Part shown: in pieces, positions 23,650 through 36,475 of the stretch | How positions within the stretch are numbered: the stretch's first letter is position 1 | Layout of the letters: every line of letters begins with the position of its first letter | Source: Paramecium pentaurelia | Lineage: Eukaryota; Ciliophora; Oligohymenophorea; Peniculida; Parameciidae | Assembly: GCA_905183005.1 (NCBI GenBank) | Contig: CAJJDO010000060.1 | Location: 110,756 to 174,755 of the forward strand | DNA: 64,000 bases | Direction: 5' to 3' | Position numbers and translations under genes: made by a program | The notes under the pieces: model-generated | The model's database searches: none | The model's input: only the letters and a program-made list of their open reading frames with translations | Told to the model about the DNA's origin: nothing

Positions 23650-25663
23650 ATGAATAAATAACGTAAGACACAATTGGAAGAGTTATAGGAGAAGGAAAGT
23701 AGCTTTGGTAGAGTGTTCAAAGTAGCTGGTCCATGTAAATTGTTTTCTTTAATTTAATAGTGGTTGTTGCAGAGAAGATGGCTGGTGCTAAGATGTTTGA
23801 GTTAGTGAAAGTAGGTTGGGATAAGCTTGTTGGTGAAATCATTAAATTAGAAGGAGATAATGCATCAATTCAATGTTATGAAGATACATGTACTTCTTAT
23901 AAGTAAATATGATTAGCTGGTTTGACTGTGGGTGATCCTGTGATGAGAACAAAATCCCCTTTATCAGTTGAATTAGGACCAGGTATTTATTAAATAAATA
24001 TCTAGGTATTTTAACATAAATTTTTGATGGAATTCAAAGACCATTATAAGTCATTGCAGATTAATCAGCTTCCATTTTTGTGCCTAGAGGTGTTGATATT
24101 CCAGCTTTGGATCAAGATAGAGTTTGGGAATTCAAACCATCTTCATTAATTAAAGTAGGTTCAATGATCTCAGGAGGTGATATCTATGGATCAGTCTTTG
24201 AAAACAACCTTTTTGATGAACATAAGATCTTGACAGCACCTAGAGTGTAAGGTAGAGTCACTTATATTGCACCTGAGGGCAATTACACATTAAAAGATAA
24301 AGTTATTGAAGTAGAATTGGATGGAAAGAAACATTAATATGGAATGAGTCATTTCTGGCCTGTCAGATAACCTAGACCTATTATTGAGAAATTGTAAGGT
24401 AATACACCACTCCTTACTGGATAAAGAGTACTTGATGCACTCTATCCATCAGTATTAGGAGGTACTTGCTGTATTCCAGGAGCTTTCGGATGTGGCAAAA
24501 CTTGTATCTCTTAGGCACTCTCTAAATATTCAAATTCTGAATGTATCATTTACGTTGGATGTGGAGAAAGAGGAAATGAGATGGCTGAAGTGTTAAGTGA
24601 ATTTCCAGAATTAACTATTTAAATGAAAGGTAAGGAAGAAAACATTATGTAACGTACTTGTTTGGTTGCTAATACTTCTAATATGCCAGTCGCTGCTAGA
24701 GAAGCTTCTATTTATACTGGAATTACATTAGCTGAATATTTTAGAGATATGGGTTTTAATGTATCTATGATGGCTGATTCTACATCAAGATGGGCAGAAG
24801 CCTTGAGAGAAATCTCTGGTAGATTGGCAGAAATGCCTGCAGATTAAGGTTATCCTGCTTATTTGGCATCAAAATTAGCTCAATTCTATGAAAGAGCTGG
24901 AAGAGTTAGATGCAGAGGTTCACCTGATAGAGAAGGATCTATTACTATTGTTGGTGCTGTGTCACCTCCAGGAGGAGTAATTTATAATATGTTATTATCT
25001 TTAGGATTTCACAGATCCTGTTACTACTGCAACTCTCACAATTGTTTAAGTCTTTTGGGGATTAGATAAGAAATTAGCTTAAAGAAAGCATTTTCCATCT
25101 GTAAATTGGACCATTTCAAATTCAAATTATGAAAAAATATTAGAACCATATTTTAATTCTTTTGATCCTGAGTTTACTCATTTAAGAGTTATGTTCAAAT
25201 AAATCTTACATGAAGAATCTGAATTGAATGAAATTGTATAACTAGTAGGAAGAGACTCACTTTCAGAAGATTAAAAGTTATCTTTGGAAGTAATTCTAAA
25301 GAAATATTATAATAGATTGCCAAAATTATAAGAGAAGATTTCTTACAATAAGATGCCTTTAGTAAATATGATTATAATTGTCCACTTTACAAAACAATTG
25401 GTATGATGAGATGTATAGTTTCCTTTTTCGAATGTGGTAAAAAGGCTATCCTTGAATCTTCAGGAGATGCCAAAATTACTTGGAATATCATATTGAATTA
25501 AACTAAACCATAATTTGTCAAACTTTCATAAATGAAATTTGAGGTAAAATGTTTATTATATATATTTTAGGATCCAAAATAACCAAAATAAGAATTAATG
25601 AATTATTTCACTAAATTTGTTGATGAAATTAAATCAGCTTTTAGAAATTTAACAGATAAATGA
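23650..25663 (+). CDS. V-type proton ATPase catalytic subunit A
   Basis: The catalytic ATP-hydrolysing subunit of the V1 head that drives proton pumping into vacuoles and secretory compartments. ATG 23650 and six introns (26, 27, 23, 28, 26 and 27 nt) leave 619 codons, the normal size for subunit A. Conserved features in order: SFGRVFKVAGPLV, the non-homologous region with SHFWPVRQPRP, Walker A GAFGCGKTCISQ, VGCGERGNEMAEVL, the SMMADSTSRWAEALREISGR motif, EMPADQGYPAYLASKLA, SIYDR-equivalent FYERAGRV, VSPPGGDFTDPVT created by splicing out 28 nt, and a C-terminal helical domain. Stop TGA 25661-25663. The family call is unambiguous. The gene stands alone between two spacers. Confidence 0.97.
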
Positions 25664-26150
25664 GTATTATTAATATGACATAAACAAATTAGTATTCAAT
25701 TCTTATATATATATATATCATTATTTTAATAAGATTTTCTAATATACAAAATCTATTGATATATTAATATATATATATAATATAAATCATCATAAAAAAA
25801 CTAAAAAAATTAGATTGAAATTTTAAAGATTAATTATTTATATTAATTCATCACTATATTTTTGACATTCTTATATAATAAAAAGTTTCTATTATAAAAA
25901 ATATATAAAAATGTTTTGAAATGAATTAAATATGTGACATTAAATCAGATTTTTCAATTATACCCAAATGAATAACTGGAATAAAAACAAAAACAATAAC
26001 TATCAACAGTTTAATAGCTGTTATCTTAATCTACTATTTTTGGTTTTGAATACATTCATATAAATTTGTAAAGTTTTTGTTAACTTAATTTATAAAGTCA
26101 ATCTATAACCATTTACATGTTTAGTATAACTATTTAAAATACAATTAATT
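25664..26150. other. Spacer between convergent genes
   Basis: About 490 bp between the convergent V-ATPase and small acyl-anchored gene. TA-rich microsatellite-like tracts occur near 25707-25720 and 25760-25780. I see nothing else in it. Confidence 0.5.
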
Positions 26151-26591
26151 TCACACTTCATCAAATCTAACCTTCTTTTAATTCTGATTAAAATTAGCCT
26201 TATTGCGAAATAAACTATATTTTGTTTCCTTTTTCAATATAGTCTTTTTAGATCCAAGTGAAATGATTTCACATGAATCCCTCAATACAGGTTTATCTTT
26301 AACAGCATTTTCAGTTAATTGAATTGAATCGACTCTATCCATATCTCCTGTTAGTTCCTAAATTTCTAAGCTACTTGCAGCTATTCGATTATACTCTTTT
26401 ACAGTATCATCTATCATTAAAGATCCATAATTATTGAAAGATTGTATTCTCTCATTTTCCTTATTTTAATTTGTACTGCTTTAACCACTATTTTTATTTA
26501 AAATTGATTCTTTCTTCTTGAATCTTATATTTTATTGTTCTTATAGTTCAAATTTTTCTTCACTTTAAGCTTAGCAACAACTTGAACCCAT
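26151..26591 (-). CDS. Small, probably lipid-anchored protein with PP1-docking-like motif
   Basis: No known family. ATG 26589-26591 opens an intronless 146-aa frame ending TGA 26151-26153. The product starts MGSSCC, a combined N-myristoylation (Gly2) and palmitoylation (Cys5, Cys6) signal as found on membrane-tethered signalling proteins. The middle is polar and Asn/Gln/Glu-rich, with a short helix around VKEYNRIAASSLEIQEL. The last residues are KKVRFDEV; KVRF fits the RVxF class of protein-phosphatase-1 docking motifs. Both motif assignments rest on sequence alone. It may be a membrane-tethered phosphatase regulator; this is inference. No signal peptide is seen. Confidence 0.65.
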
Positions 26592-28306
26592 TAGTTTTAA
26601 TTTTAATATAAATTATATTTCCCTATATATAATTTCAAATGTATTTAGGCTTTTGCTTCAACATTCTACAAGTTAGAACCAACTTAATATTAAACAAAAT
26701 TTCATATTGCTCATATTTTGAGAAGAAATTATTTATAAAAAAATATGTACTAAAATCTAAAAAATTAACTTAATGTAATATAAAAACTCTAAAATAAATT
26801 AATAAGTGAGGAAAAAACTCAGCATATGTATACTTTAATAAAATTAATAAAATACCCTTAAAATATTGTATTTAAATAGTGCTCTTCTGAATAAGAATGT
26901 TTAATATCACCTATTATGAAAAAGGATGACATTAGATTCATGATTATCAAAAATGTTATTTTCAAATTTCATTCGGGGGGAAATACTAATTCTACCTTAT
27001 TTCTCATTTCTACATACCTATTTAATTTGTTTCTTAATTTTTCTTGGAGTTGTCTTAAAAACTAAAAAATTTTCCAAAAAATTATACTTTATACAATCCA
27101 TCTAATTAAAATAATTACATAAATTATGCATGAATTAAAATATTATCTTACAATAAATTATATACAATTTCTATTTGAAATATATAATATATTTACTGTG
27201 CAATTTCATAATCTATAAATTGACTTTGTAATTAATTGGGTATGATCTATTTGATAAGAAATTAGGAATTTATCGGAAGGTAGAAAAATGCCTTTGACTA
27301 GAAAAAAAATTGTTTGTTATTATAAATGCCTATTATATTCTAATAATTATTAAGTAAATCTATTAATGTTGATTTTTTGTAATTTAGAAGAAAATAAATA
27401 TAAGGAATTAGTTATACTAAATAAAAACATTTATATCATAAAATTAATTTGATGAATCTTCTTATTTTAGAATTTACATACAAAAAAAATAGATTTCCAT
27501 TCAATTTAATATAAATCTTGGGAGTTAAAAAAAATTTAATTAATTAAATTAATTATAATTCATTTACAAAAAATTATTCTTTGCACCATTCACCTTATTT
27601 TATCAATGCATCCTTTTTTTATCAAGGTTTTGCAAAAACTTTAGATTGATAGTTGGATATGTCAATCATCTTCTTTATATATATTAATATTTATAATGAT
27701 GAATAAAAAAGAGAGATCATTTTATCATACATATATCTTATTAAACCAAATTTTAATTCTTACTGCAGTATTACAAACTTTAAAAAATAAATACAATATT
27801 TTATTTATTAAAAGTAAATATTTTATTCTTTTAGTTTATATTCTACATTTATACCATTAATAAATTGCTGCCCATTTTCTAGGATCTAACAGAATATTCA
27901 TTCTATTTAAGTATTACCTATCGATTTTACTATTGATAATTGTCATCATCAAATACCCTCTATGAATTGTAAATAAAATCCAAAGCTTTAAGACTTAGGT
28001 TCTAATGTATACTCTCTCAAATCAAGTCATTTTTTTAAATTAAAATTATAATAAAAAATTTAACGGGATGAATTCTGTTTTTGAAAGTTTGGTTTAATTC
28101 TTAATATTCCTGAATGAGGATCTTTATAATTGGTTAAAGCTATAAGAAATTACTATATATTTTAATAATTAAATAAAGTAATATTAGTTTTGAGATTAAA
28201 AAATAAGAGTGTGATTCATAAAAGAATTGGTAAGGAAAATTAAAGAAAAGAGATGAAAAATATTTTATAAATGTAAATAATCATTGTAATCATTAATAAA
28301 TTCGAT
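26592..28306. other. Long AT-rich spacer with possible decayed exons
   Basis: About 1.7 kb without a clear gene. Around 27780-28030 the minus strand has short coding-like frames (for example REYTLEPKSQSFGFYLQ and IDPRKWAAIYQWYKC). They need two introns to be joined and contain TGA otherwise, so they may be remnants. A run of seven G occurs at about 26975. The rest is A+T-rich sequence in which I see nothing. Confidence 0.4.
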
Positions 28307-28781
28307 TCATTCATTTAGAATCATTTTTGATAACTTTCTTAATTCTTGCATATATTAATCTGTAGATGAATAGCTTTATCCTTTTAAAGCTCTTGCTAAA
28401 TCTTATATTTTTTCTACAGCCACTATTTCATTAAGAGTTTTTTTTGGTATATTCAAACTTAAATATATTAATTCATTTTATATACCTAGAATTAACATTA
28501 CCTATATTAATATTTGATCTTTGAAAAGATAATCTACCAGGGGAATGCTTAGAGTATTATTTAATTTTTATTGGAGATTATTATTATGAATTTTTTTATG
28601 CATTAGGTGATTAACTATTTCTGAAATTGGATTGAAGAGGATTCCATTATTATTCCTTTGCTTTTTGAAGGACAGTTTTTTAATTGTCAAATTTAGAAGT
28701 AAACTTTTCTCTAACATCCTTTCTAAAGATATTTAAATCTGCATATTTTTGATTATTCAAAATGAAAGACCCTTAATGCAT
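28307..28781 (-). CDS. Small Gln/Ser-rich protein of unknown function
   Basis: Unrecognised. ATG 28779-28781 starts MHQGSFILNNQ. One 28-nt intron (around 28465-28492) joins a first exon rich in Asn, Gln, Ser and Pro (QQWNPLQSNFRNSQSPN, SKHSPGRLSFQRSN) to a helical second exon (IPKKTLNEIVAVEKIQDLA, DQYMQELRKLSKMILNE). The spliced length is 148 aa, an exact multiple of three, and the frame switch at the intron supports the model. No membrane span or signal peptide is seen. The SPGRLSF context could be a proline-directed phosphorylation site, which is speculative. Confidence 0.65.
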
Positions 28782-29083
28782 ATTAATATATATTAATATA
28801 TTAACAGATAAATATAATTTTTATTCTATAGTAATAATACATAATTTTGATTATTATGCATAGACAAAGTATTTAATAATTAATAAAATAATTGTACAAG
28901 TAAACCAAACTAGAAATATAAGAATAAATTATTTCTTATAAATTAAATGAAAAAAGTTAGGTTCATTTGAATTAATAAGACTTCTTGAATTATTAAGCTG
29001 ATTTGAAATAAATAATAGTTTAACCTAAATTATAAATGTATTTTACTGGGAATAATAGAAATTCGTTTTTATTAATTTCTTAA
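28782..29083. other. Divergent promoter spacer before the trichocyst gene
   Basis: About 300 bp of A+T-rich DNA between divergent genes. It must hold the promoter of the trichocyst matrix gene; no motif is recognisable by eye. Confidence 0.45.
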
Positions 29084-30187
29084 ATGAAAATAGCTCTGGT
29101 ACTTTTTGTTTTAACCTTAGCATCTTCAACATCAATTTCACCATACACTAAATTAAACTATTCTAAATAAAGATCAATGACTGCTGTTTTTGCTGAGGTT
29201 GAGTCTAAATTATAAACAAATTCTCCATTAGATGCTGTCTTAAATGTTTTAAAATAATTCAAAGAGGCAGTTAATGAAGAATAAGTGAATCATGATCAAA
29301 TATATGATATAGAATATAATGAATGTGATTCAGAATTTGAATTTAGAAATAAAGAAGTTGAAGATGCTTCTAATGTAGTTAGAGATTCAACAGCCTAGTT
29401 GAATATTTGTAAAACTTCAAAAATTAGAACCACTAATTAATAAGAAGTTAATTAATAATAGTTATTCACATATCAAGAACATTTAACATTAATCCTTACA
29501 ACAGCTGAAAATGAGTAAGCTTATTTCAAAAAAAGAGGAAGAGATTATGAAGACTCTCTTCATGCTATAGATGAAGCTCTTGATATATTATCAGGTATTG
29601 TTAATGGAAGAAAAAGTTTTGTTGAATTAAGTAGTATAAGCAAATAATTGTTATAGACATCATTCAATATTTAAAAAACTATCAATTATGCTCCAATCTT
29701 CTATGCTTTTTCATAATTAGCTTCACAACAAGATTCATTTGATCAAAGTTAAATTGAGCGAGTTGAATAACTATTATTATAATTGAGAGAAAATATACAT
29801 GATACTTATAATTAATTCACCATTTCAAATGCTGCCTCTGTTGCTGCTTTTAATAATTAAAAAGATAGAATTAACATAATATTAAATAGACTATCTAATT
29901 AAGATGAAAAATTATAAGATAAATTAGATCATTTAAATTAATGCATTGGAAATTAATCAGCTATAGTTTAAGTTGCATCAACAAAGGTAGAGAGAAATCA
30001 ATAACTATGGGATTAAGCAGTCAATTTATGCAATACTTTCTAAGCTGAATATTATACTGCCACTAGATCAAGAAGATCTGAGATTTCATTGATAGATGAA
30101 TTAGAAGAGTAGGTCAGGTAAAGATTTTAGCAAGTCGAGGAATAAAAACCAAGAAGAATGTTAAGATATGTTAAACTTAAATATTGA
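29084..30187 (+). CDS. Trichocyst matrix protein (TMP family)
   Basis: A secreted precursor that is proteolytically processed and crystallises inside the trichocyst, the extrusive dense-core organelle of Paramecium. ATG 29084 opens a 367-aa intronless frame to TGA 30185-30187. It starts with a signal peptide (MKIALVLFVLTLASST). A propeptide follows, then an acidic, Gln/Asn-rich helical body typical of the family, with paired Cys around YDIEYNECDSEF and LNICKTS and again in LNQCIGNQSA and VNLCNTF. Motifs such as YFKKRGRDYEDSLHAIDEAL and ALDILSG belong to the family pattern. The C-terminus RYVKLKY is basic. The family is strongly supported; the T1-T4 subgroup cannot be assigned. Such genes are multicopy in Paramecium. 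Confidence 0.88.
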
Positions 30188-30364
30188 TTAATATTCATAT
30201 ATATCATTGTTAAAAATGGTTGAAAAAGGTCTATTCTATTATATAAGAATTTATTTATTTGCAGAATATTCATTTTTTTTCTATATTATATATTGTAGAA
30301 GTAGTGGTTCAGAAACACTCTTTTGAAAATAAATAATTATAGAAAATAAAACATTGTATATAAA

Positions 30365-31539
30365 ATGGCTGATACATAAACTCCTCAAGACATTAGTTAA
30401 GTGATTCCTATTAATCCTTAAATTTAAGTACCCAATGTGGTATAGAATCAATTATAGATACCTAACCAAATACCATAGTTGTAATAGCCTCAATAATAAA
30501 CATTTGTTGTATATGCCCCTTAGATGTATTAACCAAGACCATAATTTAATCTAAATCAAGTTCAACCAATTTAGTACCCTTAATTTCAACATCCTCAACA
30601 CTTAATTCCACCTTAATAATAATTATACTTACAATATCAATAATAACCTCAAATTATGTAGCCATTACTTCCAATCCAAAAGTAAGAAGAAGTATTAAAG
30701 CATGATTCCTTAAGATTGGCTGGAAAATTGGAAAAAAGGTTCTTTAACTTATAAGTTCTTTCCTTTTTCCTCCTTTTTTAAGCCTTTCCTTTAATTTTGT
30801 GTTGTAGTTCTTATCGCAATGGTTTTATTGAATTTTAGTATGACTTATATGGTAGTTTCAAAGTTCCATTTTACATCTTCACAGTGATCATGGGACTTTC
30901 ACTTTTGTACTCATTCACAGCTTCAAAGAAATTAAAAAATAATTAAACTAGCACAATATTGTGTATTGTTTATGGATTAGCATATGGTTTTTTTATATAG
31001 GCTTTGTATTCTTCTACCTATTATAAATTTTCATATTATCAAAGTAGTAACTATAACTACTATTTGGAATCAAATGGTGGTGATGTTATTGTTATAATAG
31101 TGTTCAGCTTTATCAATTTAGAAGTTTTATCACTATTTTCATATGCAATGCAAGAATTAGATCAATTAAGTTTTAAAAGTAAATGTATAATTCTTACAAT
31201 TAGATTCCTTCTGGTATATCATTATACCATCAATTACTTATGGTGGAATACTATTTTCTCTTTATGACAAATACGTTATATTATGTGGAATCATATGTGC
31301 ATCAATCGGATTTGGGTTTTATTTATAATTAATTTTGTCTAGAATGATTCATTCACCAAAGGTATTCTTGAATTTCATTATAATTATAGTTTAATTTGAG
31401 ATCTGATGATGGCAAATATGCAGCTGTTTTATTAAGTTTCTTAATTTTAGTACCATTCTTTGATATCGGTTTGAATAAAAGTGATGAAATGGTTTAATAA
31501 TCATAAAGCCAGAACTCTTAGTAAAATAATGCACAATGA
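30365..31539 (+). CDS. Gln/Pro-rich N-terminus plus seven-TM protein, cluster member 1
   Basis: A membrane protein with a long Gln/Pro-rich cytosolic N-terminus (residues 1-115, repeated QQPQ-type segments) followed by seven hydrophobic segments: SFFLLFQAFPLILCC, VPFYIFTVIMGLSLLYS, ILCIVYGLAYGFFIQAL, DVIVIIVFSFINLEVLSLF, FWYIIIPSITYGGILFSLY, VILCGIICASIGFGFYLQL and YAAVLLSFLILVPFF. Introns of 25 and 28 nt leave 373 aa. The layout resembles Lifeguard/Bax-inhibitor-1 (TMBIM) proteins, which have a Pro/Gln-rich tail and seven TMs, but I see no diagnostic motif, so that link is inference. It is the first of three related genes (next at 31612 and 36751) sharing an intron just before the last TM. 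Confidence 0.82.
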
Positions 31540-31611
31540 GGAAAATCATAACACAATATTAATAATTTATATCACTTTCATGAGATCCAATATTATTAAT
31601 ATATTTATCTA

Positions 31612-32741
31612 ATGGCATCTCAACCAACATAAGAAACCTTTGTTCCTGTCTTTGTATCTTAAGAAGAATATAACCAAATTCTCTAGTAGCCTTCTTACTT
31701 GCACCAATAATTATTACAAGAACTATATCAAAAGAAATAAACTTAAGTTTAGTTACAACCAAACTAGTAAATGTACCCTCCATTACAATTGCAACAATAG
31801 ATTCTTAATCAATCATAAAACTCAAATACATCTATTACTATACCAAAAATACCTACTTTTCCTAACCAATATTCTTAAGTATAAGCTTAGGGATACCCAT
31901 ATCCTAATCAACAAATATAATAATAGTAATTATAATAGAATCAAAATTAAATGTAAAATTAGAATTTATTATTGAAATAATAAAAATAGCCTTTGAAACA
32001 TACTTAAATTAAAAAAGCTGGAACCTTAGCACGTAGATATTTTTATGAATGGTCAACTTATTTATTTATGATTGAGATATGTATTTCACTATTTTTTAAC
32101 TTCATTTCTGCTTTAATTAGTATATAATTGGTAACAAGTAACTATTAATGGAATGCTGGATTATGGATAATTTTAACTTTATTCATAATATTGAATTTAT
32201 TTGTTTTAACTAATTCGGTATACATTACTCATGTAATAATTATTAAATAAATTTAGGGTAATAATCAATAGATATTTTATTGGATACATGTTATTCTATA
32301 TACATTACTTATGTAAGGTATTTAAACAGCTGTTTCTGGAAGTGCTAGAATATTTTCATGGGATACCAACTATTTCTTTTACTTTTATTTATTGATATGT
32401 GTTGAATTCATTTCAGTGAGATTTGCATTTAAATAAAAAGGAATAAAGAAAAATATCAAAGAATATATAAATTATATAATATTCCCACCAATAATAGCAT
32501 ACATTTTAGAATTTGTATGTCAATATTATCGCTTTTTCTATCTTGCTTTATTTTTGTGGCTCTTAGTAGTTATGCTTATAGGAGTTGGATACATTTTACT
32601 TGTTAAAAAAGTAGTTGAAAAAGGATATGTAATTATAAAATTCTATTTTTTTAGAACAACTTTAAAACTAACCATATTTTTGCAATGGCCATAAGTTTTC
32701 CTATTTTAATGATTAGTCCATTTTATGATGAGGAATAATGA
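31612..32741 (+). CDS. Gln/Pro-rich N-terminus plus seven-TM protein, cluster member 2
   Basis: Tandem paralog of the preceding gene, 72 bp downstream. ATG 31612 to TGA 32739-32741 with one 26-nt intron near the 3' end leaves 367 aa. The N-terminal 130 residues are Gln/Tyr/Asn-rich with many TAA and TAG Gln codons. Seven hydrophobic segments follow, among them MIEICISLFFNFISALI, GLWIILTLFIILNLFVL, FFYFYLLICVEFISVRF, YFFYLALFLWLLVVMLIGVG and the last one HIFAMAISFPILMISPFY. The intron sits at the same place relative to the last TM as in the other two members. The second TM region has diverged, so functions may differ. Lifeguard-like topology is only suggestive. Confidence 0.82.
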
Positions 32742-32817
32742 ATAAATCAATATATATATATATATATAATATTCTAATTAGTAATCAATAAAATAGTTTA
32801 ATAAAAAATATATTTTA

Positions 32818-35166
32818 TCAAATTGTACTTCTGTAATAATCAATAATGGATTATAATTGTCTTATATCAACAGGTTTTTCTAGATAAAATTTCATTCCAA
32901 CTTATTAACATTTTGGAAATTCTATATCTTTTTGATAACCTGAACAAGCAACAATTATAGGTGGTTTTATATTATTTTCTTCACAATAAGAGAATATAAG
33001 TTTAGATGCATTGATACCATTGATTCCAAGCATTTCTAAATCCATAAATATTAATCCGTACATATTTGAATTACATTAATTACATTTTTCTTTAAGCTTT
33101 ACTTTTTCTATGGCTTTGTATCCATTAATTGAATAATCAATTTAATTTATTCCTCTAGATAAAATATTAAGGAATACATTCTTATCAATAGCATCTACAA
33201 TGTATCAATATTAAATTAAGTATCATCTACAATTAATACCTTTGAACAACACTCAACATTAGAATTCATTTATTTTTTTGGTTAAGTAACTATAATCTAA
33301 ATCTCTTTAGAACTTTCACCATCTTCATATAGATTCTCCATCATTTCACTATCTCTCAAAGTTGATTACTTCTTATTTACTGATTTTATTATTTCTGATT
33401 CATAACTCTAAATATTATCAAGATGTATTGTAAATGAAAAACTAGAACCTTTATGATAAATAGACTCAAATCTCAAGCCATCACCCAATTATTATGCAAT
33501 TTTATTACTTATAACTAATCCTAATCCCACTCCTTAAGCATTTAATTTTTTACTTTCCTCAGAATTTATTTTTCCAAAAGCTTTCATTAACATTTCTTTA
33601 TCCTACTCTTATACTCCTATTCCAGAATCAGATATACTAATTTCAATTACTAACTCATCCATTAATTCTACTCTTAATAGAATCTATCCTTCTTAAGTAA
33701 ATTTGAATGCATTTCCTATTAGATTTATCAATACTTATTTAATTCTATTTTAGTCTTATTCTATAATATCTGGACAACTAGAATCATACTATAACATTAA
33801 TTTTAATTATTTTTTCTCAGCTTATAGATTAAACATTTATAAACATTCTTGACATAACATTTTTAAGTTAAATCTTTCCTTTTTTAACTAAAATTTATTT
33901 GCTTAAATTTATGCCAAATCTAATAAATCATTACATAAATTCAATAGATATCTTGAGTTATCTATTGAATTTTAAATATATAAATTATTTTATTCTTTAG
34001 CAACATGTTCTAACATTGTTATCATACAACCTAAAGGTGCTCTAAATTCATGAGATACAAATGAAATCATTTTTGATTTTTAGTTATAATGACTTTATAA
34101 TTATTTAATATATTTCTTGTAACTTAAATCTCTACAAATTAATGTCATAACCTTCCTTACTTAAGAGTTCAAGTAAACACTCACTTCTAAAATAGGAGAT
34201 TATTAAGACTATTGATATTTAATACATTACTTAAGTAAGATGCTTTGATTGTTAAACATAGAATAGATAACTTTCTTTATTTTATTTTTACCAAATTTTA
34301 TCAAGCATTTATAATAATGTCATTTCTTTGAATCCTTGCTAAGGAATGTATTGGCTTTGTTATTTTGAATTAAATGATAATGATTCACTATATTGTTTTA
34401 AGGAATTTTACATGTCAATTCCTATACTTTTAATGGATTGTATTGATCTCTTTGGTTCCATCCTTTCAATCCTACAGTAATTTGAATATGCTATTTAAAT
34501 CTAATTTTCATCAGATATCTAAAACATTTATTTTGCAGATCTATTTATAAATGTTGGTGGTTTTTCATAACCTTATTCATAAAGTATTACTCCTTCCCTA
34601 ATTTAATTAAAACACATATTCTTTGTATAATTATCTTAAAATAGTTCACATTAACTCATCTCTTTCCATCTATATCTTTCTGAATTTGAAATAAGCTCTA
34701 TTAATTTTGGAGATGACTACAAATTTTATTATTTAAAGACATCATAATTCAATATTGTTAATATAATATAGACAATAGCATAATGTATAGTACTCCATAT
34801 AACTTATTAATCCAAATAATCGTACTATCTAAGTATACAATAAAGTCCAATAAATAGTATATTAATAGATAAGATCCAGAATTCAATTTAGTTCTTAAAC
34901 ATTAAGTAAGCATAAAATAATGAATGTGCAAAACTAAATTAAGGTATCTGAATTTCTATATGTAAAGTATATGTCACTAATATTTATATCATTATTATCC
35001 ATTTTTTTTCTAATGTCTAATTGTAATAGATAATAATTATAGTAAATATTACCAATGCAAGTATTGTAAGATTCTTATAAGTAAAAGAATCAACAATTTA
35101 TTATATTAGTTGACCCAATAATAAAAAACAATTAATAAATAAGGCATGTGATATTTTAATATTCAT
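32818..35166 (-). CDS. Membrane-anchored hybrid histidine kinase, second copy
   Basis: Paralog of the kinase at 5223-7727. The intronless frame from ATG 35164-35166 gives 782 aa: about six N-terminal membrane spans (for example LTILALVIFTIIIIYY, FWILSINILFIGLYCIL), a PAS-like linker, H-box SFVSHEFRAPLGC, N-box NRIKQVLINLIGNAFKFT, G-boxes SDSGIGVQ and GVGLGLVISN, and a receiver with VLIVDDTQFNID, phospho-Asp in FMDLEMLGING and Lys in FYLEKPVD. All catalytic boxes appear intact. Its ATG overlaps the TGA of the upstream kelch gene (35163-35165), so the start could instead be an internal Met. It is transcribed convergently to the 7TM gene ending at 32741. Confidence 0.87.
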
Positions 35167-36475
35167 TATATTAATGTCACTACAGGCATGTACTACATCG
35201 TTTTTACCCAACCTCTGATATCATTTATTCCACCAAAACTATAAGTTCCAGTTACTGCTCCAGTAAAAACATTATTAAACTCATTTTTTCCAACATACTC
35301 TATGTCATATGTATTCCAATCTTTTATTGCAAAATAATCAAAACTCACTTCATCCTAATTTCCACCTAATACTACAATTAGATCTCTTTTTTAAACAGAA
35401 TCTAATTAAATATTTTATATAATAATCTACCAGCCACATCAACTTATTTCAAAACAAAAATTTAAGCTCCTGCTCTTGGAACACTTAATTTTGTTTTTTA
35501 TTTTATATTTTCAATTGACCCTTTCTCAACATCCATTATAGCAATTTTATCAGTAACTTTCTCACCATTAGAACCTCCAAAAATTAATATATGTTTTTAT
35601 GAAATTGGTAAACAAGATGAACCCAAATGATTTGTTACATTCAAACCTTATCTATATTTAAAATCTTTCCATTTTCTTGTTGTTAAATCAAAACATTCTA
35701 CCTTATTGCTATGAAGTATTTTCTAATAATTATTTAATTATTATTTATACTGTTTCTTCATTCTCAATTGTTAATCCACCATATACATATACCTTATTAT
35801 TTAAAACAAATCCTGAAAATCCAGCTCTAGGTTAAATCATTGATTCCACTACTTCCCATTATTATTCTCCATTCTAATTTACAGGTCCTTTCTCATCATA
35901 AATTTCACATTAATTTAATATACCCCATCCTTCTTCTTAACTTATTATGACTTGTCCTCCAACTACCATATATAAATATTAATTTGTAGTTCCTGGTTTT
36001 AATAGTTCAAAAACTTTGTGATTGTGTCTTGCAAAATTCATTTGAGGTATTACAGATACTTTCTCTCCCTCTATTTCATTACCATCCTCATCCTCTCTTG
36101 TTAATCCTTATCTCCATAATTCATATTTAATTCTATGTCCTTCCATATGATCATGAAGCTAAATTCTAAAACAAAAGGCACTGCTAGAAATTGAATTATT
36201 ATTATTATCTTAATAAGCACCACCTGTAACTAGAAATTCTGCTCCATTCTACTTTTTTAGGTATGAAGAAAAGTAAGGAACACAAGGTGGTTAATCTTTG
36301 CTTATGAAAGCCCATCCAGCTAAAACATTTAATATATATTTATATTACGTTTAACATCACCAGAAGCAAAATTAAATCCTATTGATGGATAAAATTATTC
36401 TTCTTATTTTTCTTAATCCACAAAAGGAGGATGGATTACAGTAGTGAATGTAAAATTATTTTATTCCTGCTTCAT
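35163..36475 (-). CDS. Kelch-repeat protein
   Basis: A beta-propeller of kelch repeats, normally a protein-interaction module. ATG 36473-36475 with introns of 29, 28 and 29 nt gives 408 aa and ends TGA 35163-35165. Kelch strands are visible at FLVTGGAYQD, YLYMVVGGQVI, VYVYGGLTIENEE, HILIFGGSNGEKVTDKIAI, LIVVLGGNQDEVSFDYF and GTYSFGGIND, with the double Gly and following aromatic or Trp positions typical of the fold. No BTB or F-box domain is present, and there is no signal peptide. The stop codon overlaps the start of the histidine kinase that follows on the same strand. Binding partner unknown; the name kelch is secure. Confidence 0.85.

Noticed and set aside
31559..31975. Opposite-strand open frames (31559-31783 minus and 31640-31975 plus) as separate genes
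   Set aside because: They are other-frame readings of the Gln-rich head of the second 7TM gene; under the ciliate code the plus-strand frame from ATG 31612 explains the region.
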